Under the pieces are notes generated by a model. The model worked only from the letters and a program-made list of their open reading frames with translations. It searched no databases and was not told the DNA's origin. Shown piece by piece: positions 1 to 10,003 of a stretch of DNA of 64,000 nucleotides. The stretch is from Palaemon carinicauda. Lineage: Eukaryota > Arthropoda > Malacostraca > Decapoda > Palaemonidae. The position numbers and the translations under genes were made by a program. Location of the stretch: positions 18,529,640 to 18,593,639 of the forward strand of contig NC_090759.1 in the NCBI RefSeq assembly GCF_036898095.1, written 5' to 3'. The first letter of the stretch is position 1; every line of letters begins with the position of its first letter.

Positions 1-92
1 ATGACTTTTGGCTAGGGGGCAAAATTTTTTTCATCAGCGAATAGTGACGGCATTTGTTGACTTGTGTATGCTGGAAATTTTGTATCATAATT
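1..92. other. Unannotated left edge
   Basis: AT-rich sequence at the window edge with no open frame, splice-flanked exon or recognised repeat. Confidence 0.5.
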
Positions 93-184
93 AACAAAGC
101 AATGAAGATAGAAAGAATTGGAAAATTTCATTGAAATTAACAAAGGAATTAAAATAGAAAGAATTGGAAAATTTTATTGAAAAG
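93..184. repeat. Imperfect 46-bp tandem duplication
   Basis: Two adjacent units of about 46 bp, each opening with AACAAAG and containing ATAGAAAGAATTGGAAAATT, occupy 93-138 and 139-184 and differ at only a few positions. It is a simple local duplication of AT-rich sequence with no coding content. Confidence 0.7.
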
Positions 185-369
185 CAAAGTAAATTCTCTA
201 TATGGCACTTATGGTGCATTATTGGACCATCAGAGGGCTAGTTAATTTCTTACCTTATTTTGGTAGCAGTTTTGAATGTTGAAAGAATTGATGAATTAGT
301 TGCTCTAAGTGGATACTAGGACTCAAACTGATGATTTGAGGGTTTTTTTTTTTTTTTTTTATTAAGAAT

Positions 370-890
370 ACCCTTTAACCCAACAGCTCCAACCTCCTTA
401 ACTGTTGCCAAGGAATTCTTGTCTTACCAGTAGTAGAATATCAGGATTCTCTCTTGTAGACGTTCTGGAAGAGTACAGTAGTAGATATTCCAGAAGGTTG
501 TTGGCTGGACTTGCAAGATCTTATTGAAGAATAATATGGTCCTTCACAGAAAATTTCCAGTTGGAGAAAGGCTTTCCTTCTTCCCTCATGTTTATCAGGA
601 TGCCTGAAAACCTTAAATCAATCAATCAATCCATTATGTTTAAGAAAGCGTTCATCCCGATCTGTTGGTGCTAGCTAAAGTCAAAAAAGGTTATCAAATT
701 CCTTTAGTCTCCAATCCTCTCTTGTACAAGGTGCCAGTTCTGTATCAAAGCTATTTCAGAAATGATGGAGTTGCCCAAACATAAACATGTCTCCAACATT
801 GCTGCACATAAAGAGAGAGGTATTCTGTCCACCTGTTCTGGATCTCTTAATATAGAAAGTAAGTTCCTTGTTTCAAGACTTGTCAAATCT
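370..890 (-). pseudogene. Possible decayed retroelement gag fragment
   Basis: On the minus strand a 60-codon open stretch (886-704) contains the pattern LCAAMLETCLCLGNSII followed by ALIQNWHL. This resembles the helical 'CAA.LE..L.LGN.II' capsid segment I associate with gag of DIRS-like and other decapod retroelements. Downstream sequence to about 370 keeps short compatible frames but is full of stops. No zinc knuckle is visible. The match is by eye only and may be coincidental. Confidence 0.25.
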
Positions 891-1180
891 GGATCTCTGC
901 ATTTCCACCATTTGGCATGATTTGACAGGTGATAAGTAAGTTCAGGATCTCTGCCAATGGCAGGATAACTCTAATAGCCCTGTTTTGGCCACAAAGGGAT
1001 TGTTCACGGATTTGTGACCTCTGTTGTTATACTGTCTGGGGTTGGCGTAAAAAAACTAATCTACTCGAACAACCAATTTCAAAGGAAATACAGTAGGTCT
1101 AAATCCATCCCTGCTACATATAACTGCATGGGAACTATCCATTGTATTCTCAGAAACAATACTGTAGAGTTTTTACCACC
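891..1180. other. Unannotated
   Basis: No gene, exon or recognised repeat seen between the gag-like scrap and the hAT-type element. Confidence 0.5.
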
Positions 1181-1188
1181 CTTTATAT

Positions 1189-1693
1189 CAGTGGTTCCCA
1201 ACCTGGGGGAAATTTCCCCCTGGGGGGAAATTTGAAGCTACCAGGGGGGAAATAATTACACTACCTACTAACTAAAAAAAAAAATATCAGGTGACAAAGC
1301 TAGCCCTGATATTGATACACTGGTGCACAAGAAGCAGCCTCAACCTTCTCGCTAATTCAATTTTGAATTAGAAGAATAAACAAGTCTTTTATTTTGCTAC
1401 TAGCCGCTCTCCATATACTGATAAAGATAGTTACAGAGTAAAATGGATAGAGAGCGGTTAGTAACAACTAACCTCATAGCTCTATGGCTGTGCGGTTAGT
1501 TGTTACTAACAGCTCTCTATACATTTTACTCTAACTATTTGTTTATCAGTATATTTGTATAATGGAGAAATAAATTAGTAAGTCGTCACAGTGTGTTTCA
1601 ACTACTCTTTCCCTCATACACATGAAGGGGGAAATCTGGAGGGTTGCACTGGGTGCAGGGGGGAAATGACAGGAAAAAGGTTGGGAACCACTG
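1189..1693. mobile_element. hAT-type non-autonomous DNA transposon (MITE)
   Basis: The element starts CAGTGGTTCCCAACC and ends GGTTGGGAACCACTG, a perfect terminal inverted repeat of the hAT 'CAGTGGTTC' type. It is flanked by CTTTATAT (1181-1188) and CTTTAGAT (1694-1701), an 8-bp target-site duplication with one mismatch, the length expected for hAT elements. At 505 bp it carries no transposase frame, so it must have been moved in trans. The interior opens with a G-rich stretch just inside the left end and holds a long palindrome (1413-1554). Termini and TSD are seen directly; superfamily assignment is from established hAT features. Confidence 0.85.
1413..1554. repeat. Palindrome nested in the hAT-type element
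   Basis: Two arms of about 61 bp (1413-1473 and 1494-1554) are inverted copies, separated by a 20-bp loop. They share ATATACTGATAAA at the outer ends and GGTTAGTTGTTACTAAC at the inner ends. A transcript would form a long imperfect hairpin. Confidence 0.8.
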
Positions 1694-2019
1694 CTTTAGA
1701 TTCTATATTGTGCATTCTAAAAGATAGTTTACCATTACTGTACTGTAATCTGTGTCAAAAGGTAATGGAATGCTTATTGTGATTGGTGTAAACCTAGGAA
1801 TATATCAATGACTAGAACGAGTTTGGATGATAATATCAAGTTTTACAAAAAGAAACTTTAAATTTTAGCCATTAAGGGCAATATGCTTAATTCTCGAATC
1901 AAGCATCTGGGATTAGAGATATCCATTTCAGGTATTATATTGGATGTACTGTATATAGTAATTTTAGTATTGAAAGGGCTCCATAGTCTGGTCTATTTTA
2001 TTTTTTATTTTTACATATT

Positions 2020-2345
2020 CAAAAAGTTTGACTTCTGAACTGTTGGAAAAGGTTTCGCTTAGAAATCTCACAGCTAAAACACTTTTCCTTGTGACATTGG
2101 CATCAGGTAAATGTACAAGTAATTAAAAGTAATATTTTTTAAGGTGGGCTTTTGGGAGCATAAGATAAGTTTGTCTCTTATCTTCCTTCAGAGCAAAAAA
2201 TTATTTTAAGACTTAGTTTTCCACAATTTTTTCACATCCCTTTTTAGAAATGGATGAAAGCATTTTATAAGAAATTAGATTTCTTTGTCCAATAAGAGCC
2301 ATTCAGTTTTATTTGGGCAAAAATATGGACATAGAGGCAGTGTCC
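2020..2345 (+). pseudogene. DIRS-type tyrosine recombinase fragment
   Basis: One frame reads LLEKVSLRNLTAKTLFLVTLASGK, in pieces, around 2040-2105. This matches the segment leading to the first catalytic Arg in DIRS-type recombinases (typically LT.KT.FL.ALASG.R.SE). About 180 bp further on, FLCPIRAIQFYLGK (near 2280-2325) matches the conserved 'LCPVRAL..YL..T' block. The sequence between has frameshifts, and no catalytic His/Arg/Tyr end is present. It is a short, dead 3'-pol fragment of a DIRS-like retroelement on the plus strand. Identification rests on motif recall. Confidence 0.6.
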
Positions 2346-2359
2346 CTAATATGTATTGT

Positions 2360-5034
2360 ACATACATGCATACAGATACCAAGGCACTTCCCCCATTTTG
2401 GGGGGTAGCCGACATCAACAAATGAAACAAAAACAAAAAAGGGGACCTCTACTCTCTACGTTCCTCCCAGCCTAACAAGGGACTCAACCGAGTTCAGCTG
2501 GTACTGCTAGGGTGCCACAGCCCACCCTCCCCCGTTATCCACCACAGATAAAGCTTCATAATGCTGAATCCCCTACTGCTGCTACCTCCGCGGTCATCTA
2601 AGGCATCGGGGAAGCAGCAGGGTCACAATCGCTCGCCATTCATTCCTATTTCTAGCACGCTCTCTTGCCTCTCTCACATCTATCCTCCTATCACCCAGAG
2701 CTTCCTTCACTCCATCCATCCACCCAAACCTTGGCCTTCCTCTTGTACTTCTCCCATCAACTTTTGCATTCATCACCTTCTATAGCAGACAGCCATTTTC
2801 CATTCTCTCAACATGGCCAAACCACCTCAACACATTCATATCTACTCTAGCTGTTAACTCATTTCTTACACCCGTTCTCATTTTCACCACTTCGTTCCTA
2901 ACCCTATCTACTCGAGATACACCAGCCATACTCCTCAGACACTTCATCTCAAACACATTCAATTTCTGTCTCTCCATCACTTTCATTCCCCACAACTCCG
3001 ATCCATACATCACAGTTGGTACAATCACTTTCTCATATAGAACTCTCTTTACATTCATGCCCAACCCTCTATATTTTACTACTCCCTTAACTGCCCCCAA
3101 CACTTTGCAACCTTCATTCACTCCCTGACGTACATCTGCTTCCACTCCACCATTTGCTGCAACAACAGACCCCAAGTACTTAAACTGATCCACCTCCTCA
3201 AGTAACTCTCCATTCAACATGACATTCAACCTTGCACCACCTTCCCTTCTCGTACATCTCATAACCTTACTCTTACCCACATTAACTCTCAACTTCCTTC
3301 TCTCACACACACTTCCAAATTCTGTCACTAATTGGCCAAGCTTCTCTTCTGTGTCTGCAACCAGTACAGTATCATCCGCAAACAACTGATTTACCTCCCA
3401 TTCATGGTCATTCTCGTCTACCAGTTTTAATCCTCGTCCAAGCACTCGAGCATTCACCTCTCTCACCACTCCATCAACATACAAGTTAAACAACCACGGC
3501 GACATCACACATCCCTGTCTCAGCCCCACTCTCACCGGAAACCAATCACTCACTTCATTTCCTATCCTAACACATGCTTTACTACCTTTGTAAAACTTTT
3601 CACTGCTTGCAACAACCTTCCACCAACTCCATATAACCTCATCACATTCCACATTGCTTCCCTATCAACTCTATCATACGCTTTCTCCAGATCCATAAAC
3701 GCAACATACACCTCCTTACCTTTTGCTAAATATTTCTCGCATATCTGCCTTACTGTAAAAATCTGATTCATACAACCCCTACCTCTTCTAAAACCACCCT
3801 GTACTTCTAAGATTGCATTCTCTGTTTTATCCTTGATCCTATTAATCATTACTCTACCATACACTTTTCCAACTACGCTTAACAAACTAATACCTCTTGA
3901 ATTACAACACTCATGCACATCTCCCTTACCCTTATATAGTGGTACAATACATGCACAAACCCAATCTACTGGTACCATTGACAACACAAGCACATATTAA
4001 ACAATCTCATCAACCATTCAAGTACAGTCACACCCCCTTCCTTCAACATCTCAGCTCTCACACCATCCATACCAGACGCTTTTCCTACTCTCGTTTCATC
4101 TAGTGCTCTCCTCACTTCATCTATTGTAATCTCTCTCTCATTCTCATCTCCCATCACTGGCACCTCAATACCTGCAACAGCAATTATATCTGCCTCCCTA
4201 TTATCCTGAACATTCAGTAAACTTTCAAAATGTTCCGCCCATCTTTTCCTTGCCTCCTCTCTTTTTAACAACCTTCCATTTCCATCTTTCACTGTCTCTT
4301 CAATTCTTGAGCCAGCCTTCCTTACTCTCTTCACTTCTTTCCAAAACTACTACTTATTCTCTTCATATGAATGACCCAATCCCTGACCCCACCTCAGGTC
4401 AGCTGCCCTCTTTGCCTCACGTACCTTGCGCTTTACTTCCACATTTTTCTCTTTATATTTTTCATACTTCCCTATACTATTACTCTGCAGCCATTCTTCA
4501 AAAGCCCTCTTTTTCTCTTCCACTTTTACCTTCACTCCTTCATTCCACCATTCACTGCCCTTCCTCATGCTGCCTCCAACAACCTTCTTGCCACACACAT
4601 CACTTGCAATCCCAACAAAATTTTCTTTTACTAACTTCCACTCCTCTAAATTGCCAGTTTCTCTTACTTTTACTTCGTCATATGTCATTTTCAACCTTTC
4701 CTGATATTTACTTTTTACCTCCGGTTTTATTAGCTCTTCAACCTTTACTAGCTCCCTTTTACATCCACCTACTCTATTCCCCCACTCTTTTGCTACAACT
4801 AATTTTCCTTCCACCAAAAAATGATCAGACATACCGTTAGCCATACCCCTAAACACGTGCACGTCTTTCAATCTTCCAAACATTCTTTTAGTTATCAACG
4901 CATAATCCATTAATGCCCTTTCTACTACTCTTCCATTTGCCACTCTTACCCATGTATACTTATTTTTATCTTTCTTTTTGAAAAAGCTATTACTTATCAC
5001 CATCTCTTGCTCAACACACACATTGAAATTAGAT
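2360..5034 (-). mobile_element. 5'-truncated LINE (non-LTR retrotransposon)
   Basis: A minus-strand LINE with the C-terminal part of the endonuclease, the full RT region, the C-terminal tail and the 3' UTR. Its 3' end lies at the left, where the plus strand shows AGATACCAAGGCACTTCC and GGGGGGTAGCCGACATC, a 3' tail I associate with an abundant decapod LINE. The 5' end is truncated inside the endonuclease and abuts exactly the TIR element that starts at 5035. Short TSDs are not obvious. The clade is unresolved; the RWFGHVERM tail recalls RTE-like LINEs. Confidence 0.85.
2594..5030 (-). pseudogene. LINE ORF2: endonuclease C-terminus, reverse transcriptase, C-terminal tail
   Basis: ORF2 is broken by frameshifts near 4340, 3980, 3620 and 2780. 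In order: an endonuclease end with the metal-binding motif SDHFLVEG (near 4820); a linker; RT motifs including AFMDLEKAYDRVD (near 3680), GLRQGCVMSPWLFNLYVDG (near 3500) and the catalytic LFADDTVLVAD (near 3380); and a tail with LRWFGHVERM (near 2810) and RGRPRFGWMDGVKEAL (near 2720). The YADD-type core FADD is intact. The N-terminal half of the endonuclease is missing. It would have nicked target DNA and primed reverse transcription, but frameshifts and truncation make this copy inactive. Confidence 0.85.
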
Positions 5035-5333
5035 AACCCTTTTACCCCCAATGGATGTACTGGTACGTTTCACAAAACTCATCCCTTTACCCCCATGGAC
5101 GTACTGGTACGTCCTTGCAAAAAAACTGCTATTTACATTTTTTTGCGTATTTTTGATAACTTTGAGAAACTTCAGGCATTTTCCAAAAGAATGAGACCAA
5201 CCTGACCTCTCTATGACAAAAATCAATGCTGTAAGAGCAATTTAAAAAATATGTATTGCAAAATGTGCTTGAAAAAAAAATGCCTGGGGGTTAAGGGTTG
5301 GAAAGTTCCAAATAGCTTGGGGGTAAAAAGGTT
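5035..5333. mobile_element. MITE-like element with 17-bp terminal inverted repeats
   Basis: The left end AACCCTTTTACCCCCAA (5035-5051) is the inverse of the right end TTGGGGGTAAAAAGGTT (5317-5333) with one mismatch. A second nested pair lies inside: CCCTTTACCCCCATGG near 5082 and CCTGGGGGTTAAGGG near 5283. The left part contains two direct copies of a GGAYGTACTGGTACGT unit about 46 bp apart. No coding frame. Flanks give no clear TSD because one side is the truncated LINE. I recognise this as a dispersed decapod repeat, but its superfamily is unknown. Confidence 0.7.
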
Positions 5334-5850
5334 AACAACCAACTTGTTCTGTCTTAAAAATATAGGCATTTCTATTTTCAAAACATTCATCTATGCTCAA
5401 TAAGAATTTTATCAAAATCTAATTTAAGCCTTGAAGATTAAGGTTTTTTTATATTAGAAGTACAGTTACTTATCTTAATTTTTGCTGAAATATTTCTTTG
5501 GAAAGAGTTTAGCAGTAGCTCAATGGTCCTCCAAGTTGGTTTTCATTAAACATTTTTATTAGATGCAGGTTGCCTATTAAGATTGCTGAGTTCTATGATT
5601 TACCAGTGGTTGGTGGCAATTTGAGTTCAGTTAATTTATAATTTTCTTATTTTCAAGAAAACACTAGTTTGTTACATACAGTTGGGGTCAGATACTGTAG
5701 ATAGGTATAGGTAATGAAGATAAGATATGTAGAGACCATCTGGAGTCCTGTATTTCTAGTATCTAGAAAAATATTCTGCGAGTGCTCTATTTCAAATGGT
5801 AGTTTGGAATGGTTCTAAAGTACCTTGTCTCTTTTCTTCACTGATAACAC
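5334..5850. other. Unannotated AT-rich stretch
   Basis: No gene or recognised repeat. The LINE interrupted at 5034 does not resume here. Confidence 0.5.
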
Positions 5851-5854
5851 ACCT

Positions 5855-6255
5855 CCATAGTTTGTGGGAGTCAGCAATTTGAACATAAGGGGTGGTTCAT
5901 AGAAATAAACAGAATTTTGATTAAATTGGCTATTTTTATACTCTCAATATACAGTACGTCTCCCCTGCTCCCCACTAACTTGTGGTGTCAAGAGGATAGG
6001 AATAATTTCAACTTTTGAGACCGTAAAGACAAAGAGCCTGTGGAGTATCACAGCTTTTCTTCTTGCTATTAAGTGTTAGTGTGTTTCATTACTGTACTTG
6101 ACTAGAGGCATGTCCAAGAAGAAGAATGTTAACTTTTAAAAATTTTAAAGGTACGGTAAATGTCATGAAACAGAATATCCTGAGAAGCAATATGAACATC
6201 AGGTGAGTACTGTTTAGAAATGATAGATTTTATTAGCAAAATTTCTTTTATTCTT
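5855..6255 (+). repeat. Two fragments of a dispersed 'GAACATCAGGTGAGTA' repeat
   Basis: At about 5858-5935 the sequence GTGGGAGTCAGCAATTTGAA leads to an A-rich end with GAATTTTGAT. At about 6186-6245 AGCAATATGAACATCAGGTG is followed by AGATTTTATTAGCAAAATTT. The same string recurs at 20685-20720, and inverted near 26465-26500. The fragments look like pieces of one family whose ends resemble the DIRS-type termini elsewhere in the window. Confidence 0.5.
6151..6202 (+). CDS. Weak internal exon candidate
   Basis: A 52-bp segment lies between an acceptor-like TTTTAAAG and the donor CAG|GTGAGT. The frame starting after two bases reads TVNVMKQNILRSNMNI without a stop and ends on two bases (AG). These join in phase with the only open frame of the candidate exon at 6264. 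Against it, its 3' half coincides with a dispersed repeat, so the donor may be a repeat coincidence. No family recognised. Confidence 0.2.
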
Positions 6256-6263
6256 TTTAACAG

Positions 6264-6408
6264 AGCCTATGTAAGGGGATCTAAAGTGAGAATAAAATTA
6301 CAAGAACTTGAGTTGTCAACAAGATTCCTAGGATCCTCATCCGATATGACGTTGTTAGAAGCTGAAGCAATACTTCTTGGTATTATTAATGTTCAGAGAA
6401 AAAGTTAA
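6264..6408 (+). CDS. Terminal exon candidate, unidentified protein
   Basis: A strong acceptor (pyrimidine tract TTCTTTTATTCTTTTTAACAG) precedes a segment in which only one frame is open. It reads AYVRGSKVRIKLQ...LLGIINVQRKS for 47 codons to TAA at 6406-6408. YVRGSKVR is reminiscent of the Sm/LSm strand-5 pattern (YIRGSKIR in SmD3), but the following residues do not fit an Sm fold end, so no function is assigned. It joins in phase to 6151-6202. Host exon or chance ORF are both possible. Confidence 0.3.
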
Positions 6409-6409
6409 T

Positions 6410-6995
6410 ATAGTCCTTAATATTAATTTGGTATGTATTATAATCTTGTTGTAGAGTTGATTGTATTAATAGCTGACTATTGAAAAATCCTTACAATGTT
6501 TGTATTTTTATCCTTTTTAGATATTAAGCATTAAGTTTGGTAGCCCTTTGCTTTACCTTGCTTGAAAGTAATTAAAACAAATTCATTGCTCATTTTCAAT
6601 TTCAACTTTTGAATGGTTATTTATGTCCACAGACCTCTAATTTAGTATATCTTTTTTAATCAGATTGGATTATGACTTAGGACACCTGGTCATTGTTATG
6701 TGAGTTGTCCTTTTTGTAAGTATACTTGTCTACCAGAGTTTACATAATTATCAGAAACCATTCATTATTAGGAAGATAGGCATGACTAAAATATTTTTCA
6801 TACTTTAATTGCATTTATCTATTTTACTGTACATACTGTGCAGTGTGGTTGATATGAATCTCATGTGTAAAGAGAACTTTACTCTGTCTTTATCATCATT
6901 ATAGGACACATTGAACTACTGTTCCCTCTTGGAATTTTCTCCCATTGCTATTTCATTGTTTTGGGGGAAACATTGCTTAGTCTATTTAAATCTAA
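6410..6995. other. Unannotated AT-rich stretch
   Basis: No gene or recognised repeat seen; could be a 3' UTR if the 6264-6408 exon is real. Confidence 0.4.
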
Positions 6996-6999
6996 CCTT

Positions 7000-7272
7000 T
7001 GGGGTTTAAAGGACTCTTATGAGAGTCAGAGACAAGGGACAGGATATTGTCCCAGAAACCGTCCATATATACATATGGTCAGCACCCAGGCAATGGCTGC
7101 TGTGATAACTCAGCATGTAGACATATAGGGTTCCCCAAAACCCCCTATCCTTATCTCACACGGTCTCTGAGGTTATGAACATTTGTGAAAACTTTTTTAT
7201 TCAAACTGTAAGCAGGGCTCGAATGTCAGACCTACAAATTGTAAGTCAGACATTATCCACTAGGCTACCCTG
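7000..7272 (-). repeat. tRNA-derived SINE
   Basis: On the minus strand the head reads GGGTAGCCTAGTGGATAATG (A-box-like TAGCCTAGTGG) and, 40 bp on, GACATTCGAGCCC (diverged B box). This is the layout of a tRNA-related pol III promoter. The body towards 7000 contains CATATATACATATGG, CAATGGCTGCTG and CATCCTTAGCTCAC-like segments, also seen in diverged form at 32440-32665. It belongs to the same SINE family as 9890-9962 and 32440-32665. The head is too degraded for a functional tRNA. Confidence 0.65.
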
Positions 7273-7274
7273 GA

Positions 7275-7620
7275 AATATTTTTAGCTTGTTAACTGTATG
7301 TTTACAGTATAGGCCTCTGGGAGAAGAAATGGAATTTTATCTGTTCTGGTTAAGATTTCTTTTTTGTTGCAGTGTTACTGTAGACACACCTGTTCAGATA
7401 TTTTTGTTTTGCCTCAACTTTTGGAAAATTAAGTTTACATACCAGTTTTCTGAAATTAAAGGAGCAGGTTATTGTGCTTGACTGAAAGATATGGAGACTC
7501 CTTCAGTACTGATAAGTAAAATGAGTAATAAAAAGCCAATGCAAGCAATTTCTCTTAAGTAATTTAATAACAGTTGGCAGAATTTAGACAATTTCATGTC
7601 ACACTATTGAGTCATAAAAA
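7275..7620. other. Unannotated
   Basis: No gene or recognised repeat seen. Confidence 0.45.
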
Positions 7621-7623
7621 AGG

Positions 7624-8299
7624 GATTTTGACGAAGGAAAAATCTATTTCTGGGGAGAGACCTGTGGCGCCCGATGAAAAGAGTCCTTCTTAAGTATCTT
7701 TTCTGATAAAACCTTCCAATTATACCAGAGAAAGATAAAAGCATGGAATGCTGAGGTTACTACCCTCGCGCGAGCACCTTTTGGGTGTCGTGTATAAAGC
7801 AAAGGCGCGTGAAAACCACTATTCACAGGTTGTCTTCCATTTAGTTAATTCCTTCGTCAAAGGGATGGGCCGATACAACGGCCCTAGCCAAGCACCAGCG
7901 CCACACCACCACGCCACGACGCGAGCGCCATCTGAACAACATCCTTCTTTTGGAATCTTAAGTGTTGAATTTGTTTGTGGTGCTCTCGGTCTTTTTTTGT
8001 CAATCGTGGATTTATTTTGTCATGTCCGAAGCTCTATCTTCACACATTCCAATGTTAAGTACCATAGTTTGTTTTGACAGTCTTTTATTGTACCGGGCTT
8101 TTGTTTTATATCCAGTATAGTCTGTTTTATTATTCCCGTCTGGCCTTTCATGGCGGCCATTGTTTGTTCACTTGTTTGGGAATTCATCTTTGCCCGTTTA
8201 GTACTCTGTCACTTAGGTTCTTGGTTAAGTCCCTGGCCTTATGCCTTTAGAACCGAAGAAGGACTCTTTTCACCGGGCGCCACAGGTCGACCCAGAAAC
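7624..8299. mobile_element. Non-autonomous element with DIRS-type inverted ends
   Basis: The left end GATTTTGACGAAGGAAAAAT continues into CTATTTCTGGGGAGAGACCT and TGTGGCGCCCGATGAAAAGA. The right end (8253-8299) is the inverse of the last two blocks but lacks the first ~24 bp. The ~46-bp inverted repeat, with an extension on one side only, mirrors the ends of the DIRS1-like element at 50095-58168, which starts GATTTTGAGCTAAGCGAAAAATC. The interior (~580 bp) has no RT, gag or recombinase frame. I infer an internally deleted or non-autonomous DIRS relative. No target duplication is expected or seen. Confidence 0.6.
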
Positions 8300-8500
8300 T
8301 ACATGTATAAGCTGAACACTATTGAAAATATATGGTAATTCTATAAAAATGTAGGATTTATATGGTTTTGTTTGATATTTTGTATCAAAAAATGTAAAAG
8401 AAAGCTTAACATAAGTTTTTCTTTTTAATATTTATAGTTCACCCTGAAAATATTTTTGTTCCAACATTAAATACAAACCCTTTTTCTCTTTATTAGGGAT
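8300..8500. other. Unannotated
   Basis: Short AT-rich spacer with nothing recognised. Confidence 0.4.
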
Positions 8501-9880
8501 AAACTTTTGGCGAAGCAGGAAGACTATCCATAAGACTTTAGTGAGGTGTAACCACCCCACCACTAGTTAGCAGGGGTGGGAAGTGGGTAGGAGGCTACCC
8601 CACTCACATACACACACTGGTGGTGTCTCGTCACTTTTTATTTGACACGGCCGCGAGCGATGTTCGTTTCTCTCCGCCTTCCAACTTGACTGGCCATATT
8701 GACCAAGTTTCTTTTTAGGTGCGAATGTGACTGCTTCTGGTCGTCGTTCGAATTTGTCTAGGACCTGAGGATCGCAAATGCGTCGCTTTCATGTCTGCGG
8801 TCAAGACTGACCCCCATTTATTGTGTTCAACCCGTAGAGGACAGCCACGTACGCAGGACGACACTTCTGAGGAGTGTCAGGAGTGGTTTTCTTCCAAGTG
8901 GGAGAGATTTGGATGGCGGCGCAAGAAGAAGTCTGAGGGATTCTTCTCTTTTGGGGTTATCCTCGAAGTTGAAGAAACCTCGTACTTCTTCTTTAACCCC
9001 TCGATCTCTTCCCGAAACTCTTTCTCGCTCAGTCTCCCCAAGGGATCTATCAAACAGGAGTGTTGACCGTTTAACCCCAGGACAACCCTTGGTTTTGAAG
9101 CATGCTGCCACATCCCCTAGTGAAGCGGCGCTGCCCTTCTCCGTAAGGAAGTCTTCTACATATTTGGCCTTTTCTGGGTCTTGTTGTCCCCCGTCGAAGG
9201 AAGGCCTTGTTGCGTTGCTGCAATTGGAAGCAGAGAGGAAGCACACTCTGGCTTTCTCAGAGGTCGTTGGATCCTCCTCCAAAGGGCTCCGAATGTTTCA
9301 TACTGGAGCTTCCCCTTCTCCTGAATTTGTTCAGCCTGCGGAGGGGGAGGGAAGTCCGAGGCATGTTCCTGTTTCTCTGGGGGGTCACCTTTCCCATTCG
9401 TGGGTTAGGTTCTCCTCGGAGTAGTCTCTACCATGAGGGTCTTCCAGATGACTCCCTACTTCTCTTCCACCTCTTCTCTAGCCCGTCTGAGCGTGGTTCA
9501 CCTGCTCACTTCTTTGAGGTGGTCATCTGCCCCCGCCTCAATCTGTTTCCGAGTCTAAGAGTGCTCACCATTGCCCTAGGTGAATCCTGAATATAGCGAC
9601 TTCATTGCCAGAGCGCAGACCGCTTATGCTACCCTGCGCTCACCACCAGTCGGCGCAGACAGAAGGATCTTCCATAACGACTCATGTCATCGGTCATCTC
9701 CACGTCACAACTCATCAGCACGGGATCTAGGCCCAGCTCATGATCGCTCGTCAGCACTTCTTAGCATGTTCCCAGGCAACGGGGGCACAGCAGTTCGTCA
9801 TCAACCTCCACGACACCATCCAGCGCATGACCACTCGCCTTCCAATCGCTACGTGCCTGGGGTATACTCCTAGACCCAGT
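8500..9880 (+). mobile_element. 5' part of a DIRS-like retrotransposon (partial ITR, leader, gag)
   Basis: Bases 8505-8640 (TTTTGGCGAAGC, then ACCACCCCACCACTAGTTAGC and GTAGGAGGCTACCCCACTCA) are the inverse, with divergence, of the interior of the ITR region at 16031-16333 (GCTAACTATCGGTGGGTAGT, CTTCGCCAAAA). This places the segment just inside a left ITR of the same family. A leader with a splice-acceptor-like TTTCTTTTTAG (8717) and then gag follow. The outer end of the ITR and all of pol are missing; a SINE and a LINE follow instead. Confidence 0.6.
8794..9873 (+). pseudogene. DIRS-like gag (ORF1), frameshifted
   Basis: The frame begins MSAVKTDPHLLCSTRRGQ and continues with EECQEWFSSKWERFG, matching the Cys-containing N-terminus of DIRS gag (DPH.LC..CRG...C...EC..W......F). 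The second and third cysteines are here lost or mutated. Reading then moves between frames (8909-9424, 9207-9590, 9580-9873), giving Ser/Pro/Arg-rich and His/Arg-rich low-complexity sequence typical of the gag middle and C-terminus. Gag would package the RNA; this copy is dead. The family call is by pattern recall. Confidence 0.5.
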
Positions 9881-9889
9881 CTTCTTTGA

Positions 9890-9962
9890 CCGTCCGGGAA
9901 TCGAACTCTGGTCCGGCAAGCTTGTATAGACAGTGACTACCACTTGGCCATGAAGAAAGATA
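9890..9962 (-). repeat. SINE head (tRNA-like)
   Basis: On the minus strand ATGGCCAAGTGGTAGTCACTG contains a good A box (TGGCCAAGTGG), and about 30 bp later GAGTTCGATTCCCGG contains a good B box. Only the head is present. The anticodon arm region (TGTCTATACAAG) does not form an obvious functional tRNA. It is the best-preserved pol III promoter among the SINE copies in the window. Confidence 0.65.
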
Positions 9963-10003
9963 AAAGTCAATGACAATTCTTCCGTACTTATATCTTAAAT
10001 GTC

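Noticed and set aside
4250..4840. 196-codon plus-strand frame
   Set aside because: Antisense of the LINE ORF2 linker; Ser/Leu/Pro-rich composition is typical of a reverse-strand shadow.
8827..9282. 151-codon minus-strand frame
   Set aside because: Antisense shadow of the DIRS-like gag on the plus strand.
9890..9962. Functional tRNA gene
   Set aside because: A and B boxes are present, but the acceptor and anticodon stems do not pair convincingly; it is a SINE head.
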